The notes below the pieces were generated by a model. The model did not search any database. It was not told where the DNA came from and worked only from the letters and a program-made list of their open reading frames with translations. DNA of 64,000 nt, taken from the NCBI GenBank assembly GCA_026027325.1, contig JAMSLZ010000001.1, forward strand, positions 186,001 to 250,000. Direction: 5' to 3'. Origin of the DNA: Actinomucor elegans (lineage: Eukaryota; Mucoromycota; Mucoromycetes; Mucorales; Mucoraceae). The translations under genes were made by a program, and so were the position numbers. Positions 32,546 through 45,229 of this stretch are shown piece after piece; positions within the stretch are counted from its first letter, which is position 1; each line of letters opens with the position of its first letter.

Positions 32546-33526
32546 TTATTTGAGAGCTTTTCTTTGGGCCTTGAGCTTCTTCCAATGTTTTTTTCCTCCA
32601 CTGTTTGTTCTTTCCTGCACTTCGTTGTACTTGCGCTTATAATATTGTTTTTGATCGTCATTGGCCATCAATTCATCCACAATCGTTTGCTTGCGATCCT
32701 TTGTATTGATACGTGCAGAGAAGAATTCAGTTGGGCTTTCAATGATGGTACCAATTTGAAAGTATTTAGGATCAGCACGTTTACCCATCTTTTTATAATG
32801 ACGCTTGCGATCCAGGATATGACGCATTTTTAGTACTTGTAAATCACGTTTGATCTCGTCTGTCATTTCTGGTTTGGGCATATCAAACCATGCTTTGCCG
32901 GCGGTCTTTTCTCGTTCCTACATGTATCCGTAAGTAAATAGTTCATATGTATACACGCAGACACTTACAACTTGACGTTCTTTCTTGCTAAGCTTTTTGC
33001 CTTCATCTTTATTGGCAGTTAAAACAATAGAAGCCTTTTTAGAGGCCTTTTCACCGGGATTAACCAGGACCACTGTGTCGGGTGTAAGTTTGGCTCTACC
33101 GGATACTGGTTTGAGATACAATTCTTTGTTGATCGAGATACCAGTATTCATTTTTGAAAGCTTTTTTAAAGCGTCGTGCTCTGGCTCTTTCTCGAGCTGG
33201 ATGCTAGCAGTTTGTGAAGCAAGAGCAGCTTGCGCTTTATTCAATAATTCATCAAGGTCTTCATCCTCGTCTTCGGAGCTAGACTCTTCTTCTGAGGGTG
33301 ATTCCTCGTCTTCTGAAGAGTCCTGTTCAGATAACGAAGCATCGTCTTGTTCTTTATTGTGCGATACTGACTCGGTCACTTTGGTGCTTTCCTCAGTAGA
33401 AGGAGTTTCGACATTGTCAGGAATAAGTTCATCGACATCCAAAGATGATAAATTGTCGAGATCGATCTTTTGTTGACATACGTTTTCAAGTTTTCTTCGG
33501 TTTGCGCGAGTGAGTCGTCCAGCCAT
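32546..33526 (-). CDS. FCF2: rRNA-processing protein Fcf2
   Basis: Nucleolar factor for early pre-rRNA cleavages and the small subunit. Two exons (32969-33526 and 32546-32917) give 309 residues. The N-terminal half is acidic and Ser-rich (DEDEDLDELLNKAQAAL), followed by KLSKKERQV. The Fcf2 domain spans the junction: TAGKAWFDMPKPEMTDEIKR, then LQVLKMRHILDRKRHYKKMG. PKYFQIGTIIESPTEFFSAR and QTIVDELMANDDQKQYYKRK follow, ending in a basic SGGKKHWKKLKAQRKALK tail. All conserved blocks are present. The antisense 163-codon frame is a shadow of the acidic serine tract. Confidence 0.94.
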
Positions 33527-35401
33527 TTTTTTTTTTTCCTACTACACAAGGTGAAGAGTGGCTTCATGAAAATCAAAAGAATCAAGCTTTATTTTATAAA
33601 AATTTTAGCAGTCCTTTAGCTGTCTAACCGTCACAAACTTTTCTGAATATATAAAAGCTGATAAAATTTTTCTATTTGGGTTTTCTTCTTTAAGGCACTT
33701 TCGAAGCTTTTCGTGAATAATCACCACATGTCTCGGGAAGTCAAAAAGGAGCCAAGATATATTTACAAAAAACTTGCTATAAAGAAAATGAAAAAAAAAA
33801 AAAAAACTAAAGACATCATCTGGAACGCTAGTGATTTGTATTGATACTTCTCATTTCCGATGGGATAAGCTCCTTTTCATCATGATAAGAGCTGTACGTT
33901 TATAAAGCAATCCAGCTGCACTTGCAAAATGGACAAAATCTTCAAGAGAAAGAGCTTTTCCCACTAATGCAAATTAATTTATAGAGAAAAAAAAAGGACA
34001 TGATCAATACAAACGGCTGAGTGATCAATGTCTTTTCCTAATAATACGAGAGGCCCATATTATAAACTTCTCTGACAAAGTGCAACCAATGAGTAGCTAA
34101 AATCATAAAACTTAGTACGATAAATAAATAGTATGCCATATCCATGGTTTAATACTGTCAATATTGAACAAAAACCATTGTACTGTAGGCCTGATAGATG
34201 CAGCTGCTCATTCTGGTTATGAGGAACTAAAACAGATGTGACATTTAGCTAGGATCGAGCCGAGAGATCTTATAGATCAATACACGTAGGCTATGTGAAA
34301 GGTATATCTTTTATGATCGCTTATTCTTGTACAGTGTGCTCGCTATGCTCGATTTAAATCATGATTCTAATCGATTCAGTGCTTATTCTAAACATGTACT
34401 AGCAATTAGATGTGACATTAAATCTGGAAATGTAGAAAAATTGGAAATAGTAATAATAATAAAAAATTAACTCGTAACCCTTAGACCTAATTTTCCCACA
34501 AACTCTCTTTCATTATATTATAAAGCATGAACAAGGCATTTTTCAAGGCATAGTCGATTAATAACATGGCGTCGATATAATTGAGAGTATCCAAACACAT
34601 CTTTGGTTATATTTTTTGTAATATGAAATACTACAGTTGTAGATAGAACTTGTACAAAGTTCTAAAATCATATTTTATCAATAATATGTTGATAAGCTTA
34701 CGGAAATTTTAAGCAATCTTTACATCATTAGATTTTGCCCTATTTTTTTTTCTTACACTCGATTAAAACATGTAGCTTCTGTCAGCAACTATTTGTTATT
34801 TATTTATTTATTTTTTTTAAAAAAAAAAGGATCAATTACTATATCTAAATTTTCATTTTTGATTCTGAAAATGTACTAGTTCAATCGCCGACATCCAATA
34901 GATTACGATGCATTTTTAAAGTACACAGTAGTGGAAATGTATGCATATAATTTTGGTGTATAACATGATATTATACAGTAGAAAAAAATGGTAAAGGTTG
35001 GTTAAACATCATTTAATAAAGCTTGTAACAGATTGAAATTTATGTTGAATGATATATCATTGGTATTATGCTTGATAGTAAAAACCAAGGTAATTGACGA
35101 GCTGTATTTGTTGCCTTGGCTTGTTGGTTTTGGACGAATAGCTTCCTTTCCAAATAAACTGATATAAGAAACAATCCGACTATACTTTTGTATAAAAGAA
35201 ATATAATTATATGATTACATATAAAGCCTCACTTTTAAAGTGAAAAGTCTATAGCTATCAAGCTCGATTAAAATTATAATAACATCCGAGACCTTTCCTA
35301 GTGTGGGATACAACCCAATCAAAACGCGTCACCTGCATGAATACAAACGTATCAGCCATTTTCACTTGCCTTGCCTTTTCACTTTTAAAACAACTTAAAC
35401 T
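33527..35401. other. Intergenic, with a forward repeat pair
   Basis: No gene was recognised in 1.9 kb. Forward repeat units lie at 34194-34282 and 34368-34432. A palindrome TCACTTTTAAAGTGA is at 35229-35243, about 160 nt upstream of the UBA-UBX-LRR gene. Confidence 0.5.
34194..34432 (+). repeat. Dispersed repeat, forward tandem pair
   Basis: Unit 1 has GATAGATGCAGCTGCTCATT, CAGATGTGACATTTAGCTAG and GCCGAGAGATCTTATAGATC. Unit 2 has CAGTGCTTATTCTAAACATG and TTAGATGTGACATTAAATC. The core spacing is 167 bp. This is one of the best conserved copies. Confidence 0.78.
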
Positions 35402-38400
35402 ATGACGGTGACAAATGACAGCCATCTTGCTTATTTGCTAAGCTTAGGATTCGAGCTTGAACTATGTAAACAGGCTTTGAATCAAAACACGACATTGGAA
35501 GACGCGACTGAGTGGTAAAGTTTATATAAACACAAAAACTCGGTAAAGCTGACACAAACCTTGGTAGGATCTTGGATCCCACTCGTCCTTCTGTGTTGAA
35601 ATTAAATCTCGATTTATCGAAACCTGTAGCTTCTTCAAGTAACCTACCGCCCGTGACTACCTCTGTAAGTCATATAAAATAACCAACTTTGTGTTTGTTA
35701 ACTCACTTTGTGTATGTGTTTCTTATCTAGAACTTGAAGGAAGAAAGAAATAAAGAAAATCAACAGATAAAAACCCAGCAAAAGCAACAGGTGAACCGTA
35801 TTACTGAAGAGTTAAAAAAAGAACGTTTGCTCGAACGCGAAGCGAGAAGAAGAGCTTTGTTGGATATCAAAGAAGATAAAGAAAAACGTAGACGAGAAGC
35901 GCAAAGTCAAAAAAGTGTTTTGCCACCACCATCACCTTCAGCCATTGCTGGTCCCAGTCAATCAGCATCCAAAGAAGCTTCAAGAGAAGAGCATGCATTT
36001 ATACAAGTAAGTCGAGCCAGATGAGCCTCAGCCATGTATACTAAAGATCTCGAGTAGTTTAAATTGACAGATTCAACCAGTTTGCGTCGAATGTTTTCTG
36101 CAGAATCAACCATACATGATCTGCTGCTGTTTGTCTTGGAAAAGGAATCAGACATCAATCCAAACGCGTCATTGGAAAACATATCACTTGTCAATGTAAG
36201 GGTGATGAAGCAATGTGGTCAAGACAATAATTTAATCCATCATTGTAGATCTTTCCCAGGAAAACATTTACTATTCAACATGGACAATTCAATATGCGGG
36301 ACGTCCATTTTCTGCCTAATGTATCATTGCTTGTCAAGATAGAAGCACCAGCCAGTATTGTTGAAGAACCCCAAACTCATGAGCAACCAGAAAATATAGT
36401 GAATGAAATACAAATATCGGATGACGAAGATCATGATATGAATCAAGATTCAGTAAGTTTGAAGTACTACTTGGCAAAAAATAAAATAAAAATAAAAGAT
36501 ACCAAACCAGATTGAATTATAGGATGATGATATGGATATGCAGTTTACAGATGCTATGAACCCTCATCGCCCTCCCAGACACCAAAACACTTGGGGTAGA
36601 ATTGGTGCAGGGCACCATTTATCCGATCCATCACCAGCAGTAACAACGGATGTAACAATGACCGAAGCATCGCCTATAGAAGCAGTAGAACAAGACAGCT
36701 CTATTCGACGATCCAACTTTTTGTCGGCGCTTGAGCAACGTAGAAACTCTTCTACTGCCAGAGACATTCAACCAGTGGACACTACGCCTCACCATGCTGG
36801 TCTAGAGCGCCATACAAAGTCATTAAGAGACATATGTTCTATAGTAGTAACAGGTATGTACTACGTAAAATTGTGGAATACAAGAGCATGCACATAATGC
36901 CTCCTTCCCTCCCTCTCCCTTTTTTTGGTCCTATAGCATTGTTATCGCAGCATACTCAAAGTGCAAATCGTTATTTGAAAAATGTACCCAACGTATCATC
37001 AGAAGTAGCAGAATCCCTTTTAAAGCACTTGATTAAAAGTAGCAAGCTAAATGCTTCTACTTTGAGAAAACTAGCTGACCATTGGTAAAAAAAAAACACT
37101 TTTCGGTTCGATAGGTGTATTAAACTTATACCGTGTTTTATAGTTACTTGCAAAGTGTCGCTTTGGATGCTTACAGTTACTGCACTGATTCGTTGATTGA
37201 AGATTTAACCAAATCAAAATCATCCATTTCCATTACCAAACTCAGTCTTGGTGGATGTGAACTATTAACAGACCATGCTATTCGATCTTTGGCTAGTAAA
37301 GTTTAATGATTCTTTCCTAAAAAAAAAATACGACTAATATATACTATTCTCTCGCTAGGTTTAAAGTATCTCAGTGATTTGGATTTGAGCAACTGCAAAG
37401 TGACAGATAAGGGTCTCAAGTCCTTGGAAAGTAAAGCCTATTACATATATGATCTTCATAAACTATGAATTAACAATGAGATTATAGATTTAAGTAACCT
37501 TTGTTATCTCAACTTGTCAAAAACAAAAATTTCAGATCGAGGAATTGCATCTATTGTAGCCAATGCCAAGTTCAAGCATCAGCTTCAAGTCTTGTGGTTG
37601 GATGGTTGCGCTCGTGTCAAGTCTTCAGATACCTTAGCATCACTTGTCAACGGTATAATTAGCAAGTGTTGGTATATACTCCTTACTCATACATTGCATA
37701 GGATTTACTCGTCTGGTTCGGTTATCTTTGGCTGATACGTACATTCCCCCTCAAGAAAAGACAGATACACTAAGGAAGGATATTCAGTTAGAGGAATTGA
37801 ATTTGACGAATACTATGATCACTGATGACAATCTGATACAGATTGTAAGTGAGTTTAGGTGTCTTGTGGAACTAAAGCTTGGTGGATGTGTAAATCTAAC
37901 TACGAGAGGGTTGGCTTTTCTGCCCAGAGGTATAATTTGATAATCCGAAGTTAAACGGGAAAACGCTAATTTCTATATAGAATTAAAGGCCCTGCGATAT
38001 ATTCAGTTCCCCAACAGAGAACATGACCTTGATGGTGTGCTATCAAGATATAAAGGTAAACCAAGGGACTAAACCACAATGATATCAAATGACTAAACGT
38101 ATTAATAGACTTACCTTTGGAGCATCTTGATTTGAAAGGGTTCTTGAATATAACGGATGATGGTGCTCAGCATATTGCCTGTATGAAACACTTGCGTTAC
38201 TTGAATTTGAATGGCACTAAAGTTACAGATCAAGGAATCATTTTGTTCAAAGGCAAGGCTCAATCGCTGGCAAAGAATGTGAATGTTTAATAGTTTATAA
38301 TATAGATTTAATCGAACTGGAGGAGCTGTATTTGGATCGTACACTGTTAACAGATGCTGGTCTCTGCAAATTAATAGGTAAAAAAAAAAAAAAAAAAAAA

Positions 38401-38860
38401 AAAAAGGCGGAAGCAAATTGGCTTATATGTATATTTGACATGCTATATGATTAGGTCTTTCCAAATTAGACACTCTATCACTCTGTCACACTCAAGTGAG
38501 TAACGTTGGATTGACTTTGTTAGGCGATTTTGAACAAACAAGTTTTACTCGTTATTTGAGAACGTTAAACCTTGCACAATGTACGCTAGTAACCGATAAA
38601 GGTGTTTGCGGTTTAGCTGGTAAGCGGAGCGCGGAGAGATGATATTATGAGTGTACTTATTCTGGGTAATAGGGATGGCCAACCTGACTAACCTTAATCT
38701 GGATCATACGGGTGTAAGCAAAGGCTGCTTAAAATATCTAAAAGGTTAGTAATGTACAATCGAGTTGGTAGTATTTACTAAAACGCGTTTTATAGACTTG
38801 GAAAAACTGAAATTGGTCAGATTACACGGTATTGAAAAAGAAGAAGAAGATTTTGAATAA
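35402..38860 (+). CDS. UBA-UBX protein with C-terminal leucine-rich repeats
   Basis: A multi-exon gene (about 15 exons, roughly 830 residues). A UBA-like domain opens the protein (LAYLLSLGFELELCKQALNQ, ATEWILDP). Then comes a charged coiled coil (EELKKERLLEREARRRALLD) and a UBX domain at about residues 155-245 (FIQFKLTDSTSLRRMFSAES, later IFPRKTFTIQHGQF, DVHFLPNVSLLVKIEAP). This order matches UBXN1-type p97/Cdc48 adaptors. After an acidic linker, a second module starts at SLRDICSIVVTALLSQHTQS and continues as AMN1-like leucine-rich repeats. These include LSLGGCELLTDHAIRSLAS, LSDLDLSNCKVTDKGLKSL, LNLSKTKISDRGIASIV and LRTLNLAQCTLVTDKGVCGL. The frame is continuous across introns with no stop or promoter-like gap between modules, so I read one gene. 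A role linking ubiquitin, Cdc48 and an LRR-recruited partner is inference. Confidence 0.82.
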
Positions 38861-39017
38861 AAGCTTCTTTGCTTGTATAATAAAAGATACCTGTGCAACA
38901 ATGAATAAAACATTTATATTTAGTGTCACTTTTTTCTTTGCCTTTGGTAGATCCTTTCTTTTTTGTTTTATTGTTTAAATACCTTTTTTTATAAGCTATG
39001 TCAGAGTCTTTCTTTAA

Positions 39018-41068
39018 ATGTTTGACTCTGTCAAAATAGTACAAGAAGTTTCGAGATCTGCTTCTCCAACATCTTGCTTAGAAGACACTTCAACTACAAC
39101 TACAACCACCACAACACTGTCTATACCACCACCTTTAAATTGGAAATCTAAAAGAAAACACGCGAGAAAGAACTCTTATATAGCATTAAAACATCTAAGA
39201 AAATTAACTAAACTAAAACAACAACAACAGCAGCAACAACAACAATTCTCTACAATTATAAAGATATATAGCAGTAATCAACCAAAGAACAAATCACAAA
39301 AATTGCTTTGTTTATGGCCTTTACCAACCATTACACGCTACACTATCTTGTTGTCTTTTATTATCTCTATGCTCAACTTTTTTGGTGTATTCGAATTAGC
39401 CTGTTCTTCTCCATCCTATGTAATTCATCGTCTCGAAATATTTAACCTATTAGTATCTCCATTTCTATGTACAGCCTATTTACCTGATATCTTGATATTT
39501 GGTTGGAACGTATTGATTCTCGGCTTATTTGAAGAATCATTGACTCATATGCTGAATGGGTCCTGTCGATTTGTACAGGTGCTGATAAGCGTTATAGTAT
39601 CCGTATGCACCACAAGACAAGCAATCGGCTATTTGTTCTCTAAAAGCACTGGCTGGGCTGTACCTTCCTTATTTTTTAGTGATTCATTACATGAATGCAG
39701 TCAAGGTATAATACACAACTAACCAAAAAAAATTTTTTTTTCTTATACATCTCTTGGTAGGCCTTGCACCCTTCTTGTTTGCTTTAATCGTAATTCAATC
39801 GCTCAACATTGAAGACAAGTATATCCTCATGTACGGTAACGATCATCGATTTACTGTACGCAAAGTAACACTCCAGATCATCATGTGCCTTGTCAATTAC
39901 GCTGTCAAAAATATCCTATGGTGGTCCCTCACTGGTTTACTGATAGGATTCATTGCTACCATTATTATCCAAACCTGGCTTGCACAAGATAAGCACTGGG
40001 ATCAGCAGCAAGATGAATACGAAAAAGACGCCGATTTACCTCTAGATATAACCCAGGGACGCTATCGCCCTTTACCTTTATGGCGTACATTACATGACTC
40101 TCTGAGAAAAAGTACTTTGGTCATCTTGGCTATTCTGCCCTTTTTATTCATATGCAATGGCTATTACACACGCGAGCGATTTGTCGAGCCTTCAACGCTC
40201 AACCAACTCTCTTATGATCGATACATGTTTACTTTTGTTATCATGACAGCACCACGCAGAGGCAACCCACCTTTCTTGACCCGTACACTCGATTCATATA
40301 TACAAAATTGGCCTCAAGAAACACCTGAACAGGGTACGCTTTACGATCGTATCCAAACCATCGTGTATACGCATTTCACAAAACATGTCGAATTTGATCG
40401 CGCCAAAGAAAAATTTGAATCTACTCTTCGAGGCCAACGCTATCTCAAATGGATCCGTGAGGAAGGTGATACTTTGGACCAACGGGGCCATGTATCGAAA
40501 GCATTGAGTTTGGCTGCAGATCAGTATCAAAGCACTTATGTAGCTTTGATAGAAGATGATTTCCCAGTGTGTGGAAAAAAAGAATGGAGGCAAATCGAAA
40601 GTGTCATTTATGAGGCGAATATCAAGTCACCTAACCATTGTGGTGTTTTTGTTGGTACTGGTGGAAGGTAGAATAGATAATACACGTCTTGAAAAAAGAA
40701 AAAAAAAAACAAGATTATTGATATTGTCATCCTTTTTAGTGGACTGTTTCTAAAGCCAAAGGTTGCTAAGCTTGCTTCAGGCCTGTTATTGAAATATCCC
40801 AATCTACCTCCAGATATTATTATACAGCAATGCTTACTAGGGAACTTGTATGAATGCAGGGAATGTGCACAGACATTAGTGACCAGCAAAACATTGTTGA
40901 TGTATCATATAGGTTATAATACTTCAACAAGTTTAGATAGATCTTATAAAAAGAACGAGTTCCAGTGCGGTTGGCGTCACCCTTTTGTAAGTTGCAATGC
41001 TTTCCTATTTCTATGAATATTGACACTTTATATTATAGAATGGTGATCCCAACGTCATTACTTTATAG
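39018..41068 (+). CDS. Multi-pass protein: rhomboid-like region plus PGAP4/MGAT4-like glycosyltransferase
   Basis: Four exons (39018-39705, 39761-40667, 40740-40986, 41039-41068) give 623 residues. The N terminus has poly-Thr and a poly-Gln run. Residues about 105-250 form several TM helices resembling rhomboid-like pseudoproteases such as TMEM115/UBAC2 (FNLLVSPFLCTAYLPDILIF, SLHECSQGLAPFLFALIVIQ). No catalytic GxSx was seen. After more TM helices, a soluble region begins FTFVIMTAPRRGNPPFLTRT and contains YVALIEDDFPVCG around residue 495, an acidic EDD motif as used for metal/nucleotide-sugar binding. NHCGVFVGTGGSGLFLKP, PDIIIQQCLLG and CGWRHPFNGDPNVITL follow. It resembles PGAP4 (GPI-GalNAc transferase) and MGAT4 families. 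The join lies in an ordinary 55-nt intron, arguing against two genes. Substrate unknown. Confidence 0.75.
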
Positions 41069-41669
41069 AGAAACATTATGCAAGTAAATCATTATAACAC
41101 GTATCAGTATACCACCTTTTATACTATAATAATACCACCTTAAATACTTAATAATAATAACAATAATTCCTAATCCACTACTCCTTCCTCTCCACTTTCT
41201 AATTGTATTTTAATTCGTGTACACTATACATTCAATAAACAATACATCTTAATGATGAATAGCTTGCTAATAACAGAAAATGGCACAAGATATCTAAAGC
41301 AACCATTGGGTTCAAGTCTTTATCGTCAAATTTGTCTCTTAAACATCACTTTCTTTTCAATCGCTAAATTTGATCCAATCCAGTTGCAAAAAAATAAAAT
41401 AAAGGTGTTTAAGATCATGCCTATCATTTATCTACAGTTCTGAGGAGAAAATAACGAAGATTATAACTCCCACTCAACTCAAAATGATATTGCCGTTTAT
41501 GTATTGAGACAGCCTATTATATAATTTACTCTTACTCAAAACACTTGGAGTTATAATATGGATCCTCACTTTAAAGGATTTCGCCGAATCTTGTTAGGTT
41601 TCTATTTAAAATGAAATGTAATATTGACAAACAGAGTATATCATTAGTGTTTAGATAAGCAAGGGACCT

Positions 41670-41928
41670 TATAGATACAGAAGTTCATTTTGAACATGTG
41701 AATATCAATCAGATGCGAAATTGGACTGAGATTGGTTGAGAGATCAATAGATCTGTCAGTAGTAGAGTTAATTTGTTGAAGTGTATGTATGTATTTCTAC
41801 TGCCAAACAGTAATGTACAGTAGAATTGTTGCATATTATCTAGCTAAATCGTTGTTTTGATAAGCTCAGTGCTTTATTCTAAACATATAATACTGTATAA
41901 TCAGATGCGATATTTGATCGAAGTTCTT
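41670..41928 (+). repeat. Dispersed repeat, forward tandem pair
   Basis: Unit 1 has TAGATACAGAAGTTCATTTT, ATCAATCAGATGCGAAATTG and GAGAGATCAATAGATC. Unit 2 has GTGCTTTATTCTAAACATAT and AATCAGATGCGATATTTGAT. The core spacing is about 187 bp. Confidence 0.78.
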
Positions 41929-43020
41929 TGCAAGAAGAAATTATGGTAGTTTTAGAAAAAAAAACAGAAGTTATTGAAGCCAATTCTTTAAACTGTTAAT
42001 ATTTTGTGGACGGTGATTATAACATACTGGCTATATAGTTTGCTAATAACATAGACTTAGAACCTATGAAGGTATATAATTACGTTTTTATTTTATTTGG
42101 CTTTTTTTTATGATAGCTAGTGCTTGAGGTACAATTGCATTATTTAAAAAAAAAAGAGTTGGCCTTTAAACAAAAAGTCTGTGCATTGATGAAAACTGAG
42201 GCTATGTACATTTGCATAGTCTAATTTTGCATAATCTCTACTAACATACTATCTGAATTTATCGACAAACTGTTATCAAATGAAAATCGCATTGAACTCT
42301 AGTTCAAAGAAATTTTTTAAAGGATTTTTGAGGAAAGCTCTGCTGTTTGATGAGTGTGACTATATATTAAATGGCGAATATTAGATCCAAATTTATTGCA
42401 ATCTGAGAACTATCTTTGCTTAATGAAATGCCATTACACAGTTAGAATAATTCTCTTCTTTCATCTAGTATGATGAAAGAGGTGCCGATTGGATTATTGG
42501 ACACTCGCCAAAATTCGTAAAAAAGCGCGTATAAAGCTGAAGTTGCTATAGGTACTTCTGCTGGCCAAAAAGCTTATTTTCTAATATAGGGGCGGTTAAT
42601 ATACAACGGTAGCTTGCATCTCCTTTTTTTAACATATTACTTTTTTTTTTAAAAAAATAACAATGAAATATGTATAACAAGTGTCTTGTTCTCACGCCTA
42701 AAGATATCGAATTTGTAAGGATCTTTATTAGTAAGAGAAGATTTTCTTAAATGTTAAGACTATTAATGCTTCGGGCAATGCAGTTGCTTCAAAAGATATA
42801 ACTAGTCTTTGAAGAACTTTGACCAGTTTCAATGAGTCCTCATATATCAAATTGATTCATAAATTTACTTTAATTGTCATTCTTTGTTAACAGTTATTTA
42901 AATGGTAGCTTATATTACTAAACTAGTTTATTTATTTCCAGAAAAAATTATCTCTTTAATTTCCTTCAAATGCACTTTTGAATAGTATAATACTTCGGTC
43001 TACATCAAGTTAATTAATCG

Positions 43021-43048
43021 TTTTTTTTTTTTTTTTTTTTTTTTTTTT
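43021..43048. repeat. T28 homopolymer run
   Basis: About 28 consecutive T inside the interval between the facing repeat pairs. Confidence 0.8.
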
Positions 43049-43344
43049 CAAATTGAACTGGGCATTGAGCAGTATAAAAATCTTTTACATTTCTTTTAAC
43101 TGACGGAGTTGTGCTTTATTTTTTAAAGTGTAATTAAAACTCGAGTATTTGATATCAAATAAAACCTAATAAAGATTTTATTATATACTCATAACTATAA
43201 ATAGTATAAGATAATAATAGACTATACCTTGAAGACTCTGTATTTTCACACCATAAAAAAAAAACCAGTGCCTGAAAAATTGCGGTTCAAAGGAATGCCT
43301 CAAAAAATTTTCAGAAATCGTGCCATTTTGAATGCTTCAACATT

Positions 43345-43590
43345 AATCGAACGATTTCAGCCTAAAGTCGCATCTGATGATGGGTATACACTCAAGTCGA
43401 ATCGTTGAATCTATGAGAACCGTTATTTCACTAAAGTATTATAGTATTATTATATTTTGACGATGGGCTATGAATTATATGCTTTCCATACAAGCTGAGC
43501 GAAATGATCATTAGATCTCTCGACCGATCTTGATCAAATGCTGCATCAAAACGGTAATCCATGTTCAGAATAAGCTGTCACATCTGTTTA
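43345..43590 (-). repeat. Dispersed repeat, reverse tandem pair
   Basis: Unit 1 has CCTAAAGTCGCATCTGATGA and GGGTATACACTCAAGT. Unit 2 has TAGATCTCTCGACCGATCTT, GATCAAATGCTGCATC and GTTCAGAATAAGCTGTCAC. The core spacing is about 170 bp. Confidence 0.75.
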
Positions 43591-45229
43591 ACCTTAGATC
43601 TATTTCATTGCTTTTGTTATGTAGAGTGATTAATTTACATGTGTTAATTTCAAGCCTCATTACAAATAATTACCTGTCGCTTATTTAAAAGCTTGGGTCT
43701 GCATACTTTTTGGATTGGCTGTGACTAAATTAAGACCAAACGTACATGGTAATGCATTGTTCTCTCAGACTTACTGTCTTTGCTGTGCGCTGGGCCAAAA
43801 TGCGATGTATGACAAATTGATTTATCACCTGGTAAAAAAAAAGCCAGATGATTACATGATAACGGCTAGAATAGAACTGCCTTGGAACCAATAGTGCATT
43901 AATCAGATTAAAAATTTGACGGACATTTGTCTCGGATGCCAAGACGGTTATCCGCGAATGGACAGACTCAATATAATCTTGATGATAAACTATGTTCGCT
44001 GGCATGGGTTTCAAATCGGGGAAAAAATGAGGTTTTAGTAAAAGAGATGATGATCAAGTTGCACAAAAACACTAAAGTAAGGTTCTTTTTGCCTGATAAA
44101 TTGGTGCGTAAGCACGCTTTACATCTTCTAGATCAAAGTAAGGTATTCTTGGTCTTTCTGAATATAGATGAAAATAAGGTACCTTTTCTGAGACTGAAAC
44201 TCTATTACATAAAAGGCGAAGATACATGTACCAAGACGCAAGTCTTCTTGACCTGTACACTCGTTGTACATGCGCCGTTCGCCATATGATAGTGTTTTAA
44301 ACCCAGGTAGTAACCGTTGAGTGGCTGTTTTGCTATAAGATCGAATATACATCCTCTCACGGTCTTACTTGATGGAACAAATAATAAAAACAATTCAAAG
44401 AAGAATATTCTATTGTTATGGTAGTTTGTAGGCTCCTTTTAATAAAAGGCTGCAGCCGAATTAATTATATATAAAAGATCGAATGGCGAGAAAGGGCACG
44501 TTTTGACGCGCCTATTGTCCTCTTTTTACAGACATTTCTTATTGGTCAGCATTAGATCATTTATCTGCTTATACTTTATCGCGGAAATACACAAAGTCGA
44601 TCAGGTAAAATATGGAACTTCTCAAAGGTACTATACCCTAAACTGTCAAAATGATGTATCCTATTAATAATGAGCCCGACTTCTGTATTGCTATTTTGCG
44701 CATTATCCATGTGCGTGCATTATAATAATATGTTTTCGGATATTAGTGTAACTGTAGATTGTATCAATAATACCCGCTTGTAGTATTTGATCTCTAATGT
44801 TCTATGAATACAAAAGAATACAGAGACAAATAACCAGTGACATTGGGCTCTAAGAATCCTAAATTAGGCATGCACAGTCTTCAAAGGAGCTTGGCTCACT
44901 CGAACAAATGGGGCAGATTATGAACTTGTCATCATCATACTCCAATTCATGTTAACAAATAGTAATTGAAAGCGTAAAGTCCCATTTAGAACGGTTGAAC
45001 CCCAGTTACCCAATCTGAAAAATTAGCCATTTTTAGGGCTTACAAAAAAAATGGCCTGATTTTTCTTTCTCAATTGTTTAATCAGTATGGCAGCGTGAGT
45101 TCTGAGTTTCAATTGCCAGACAGGATCTCGCTTTGAATAAGGTGGGGCAAAAGCAAAGGTTTCATTCTTTTGCAGCTCTTTCACTTTATCTACACTTTTT
45201 TTTAAAAACAGAACTCATTATATACAAAA

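Larger units (their letters stand above)
41069..45229. other. Gene-poor 4.2-kb region with facing repeat pairs
   Basis: No gene was recognised. Forward repeat pair at 41670-41928, reverse pair at 43345-43590, T28 run at 43021-43048. A 120-codon plus frame at 43927-44289 overlaps minus frames of similar length; none shows family motifs. The last 200 nt are the SREBP promoter, with T-rich leader. Confidence 0.5.

Noticed and set aside
32985..33476. 163-codon plus-strand ORF opposite FCF2
   Set aside because: Product is mostly Ser runs complementary to the acidic/Ser tract of Fcf2; shadow.
43927..44289. 120-codon plus ORF and overlapping minus ORFs as a gene
   Set aside because: Neither strand shows family motifs, splice-supported extension or promoter layout.
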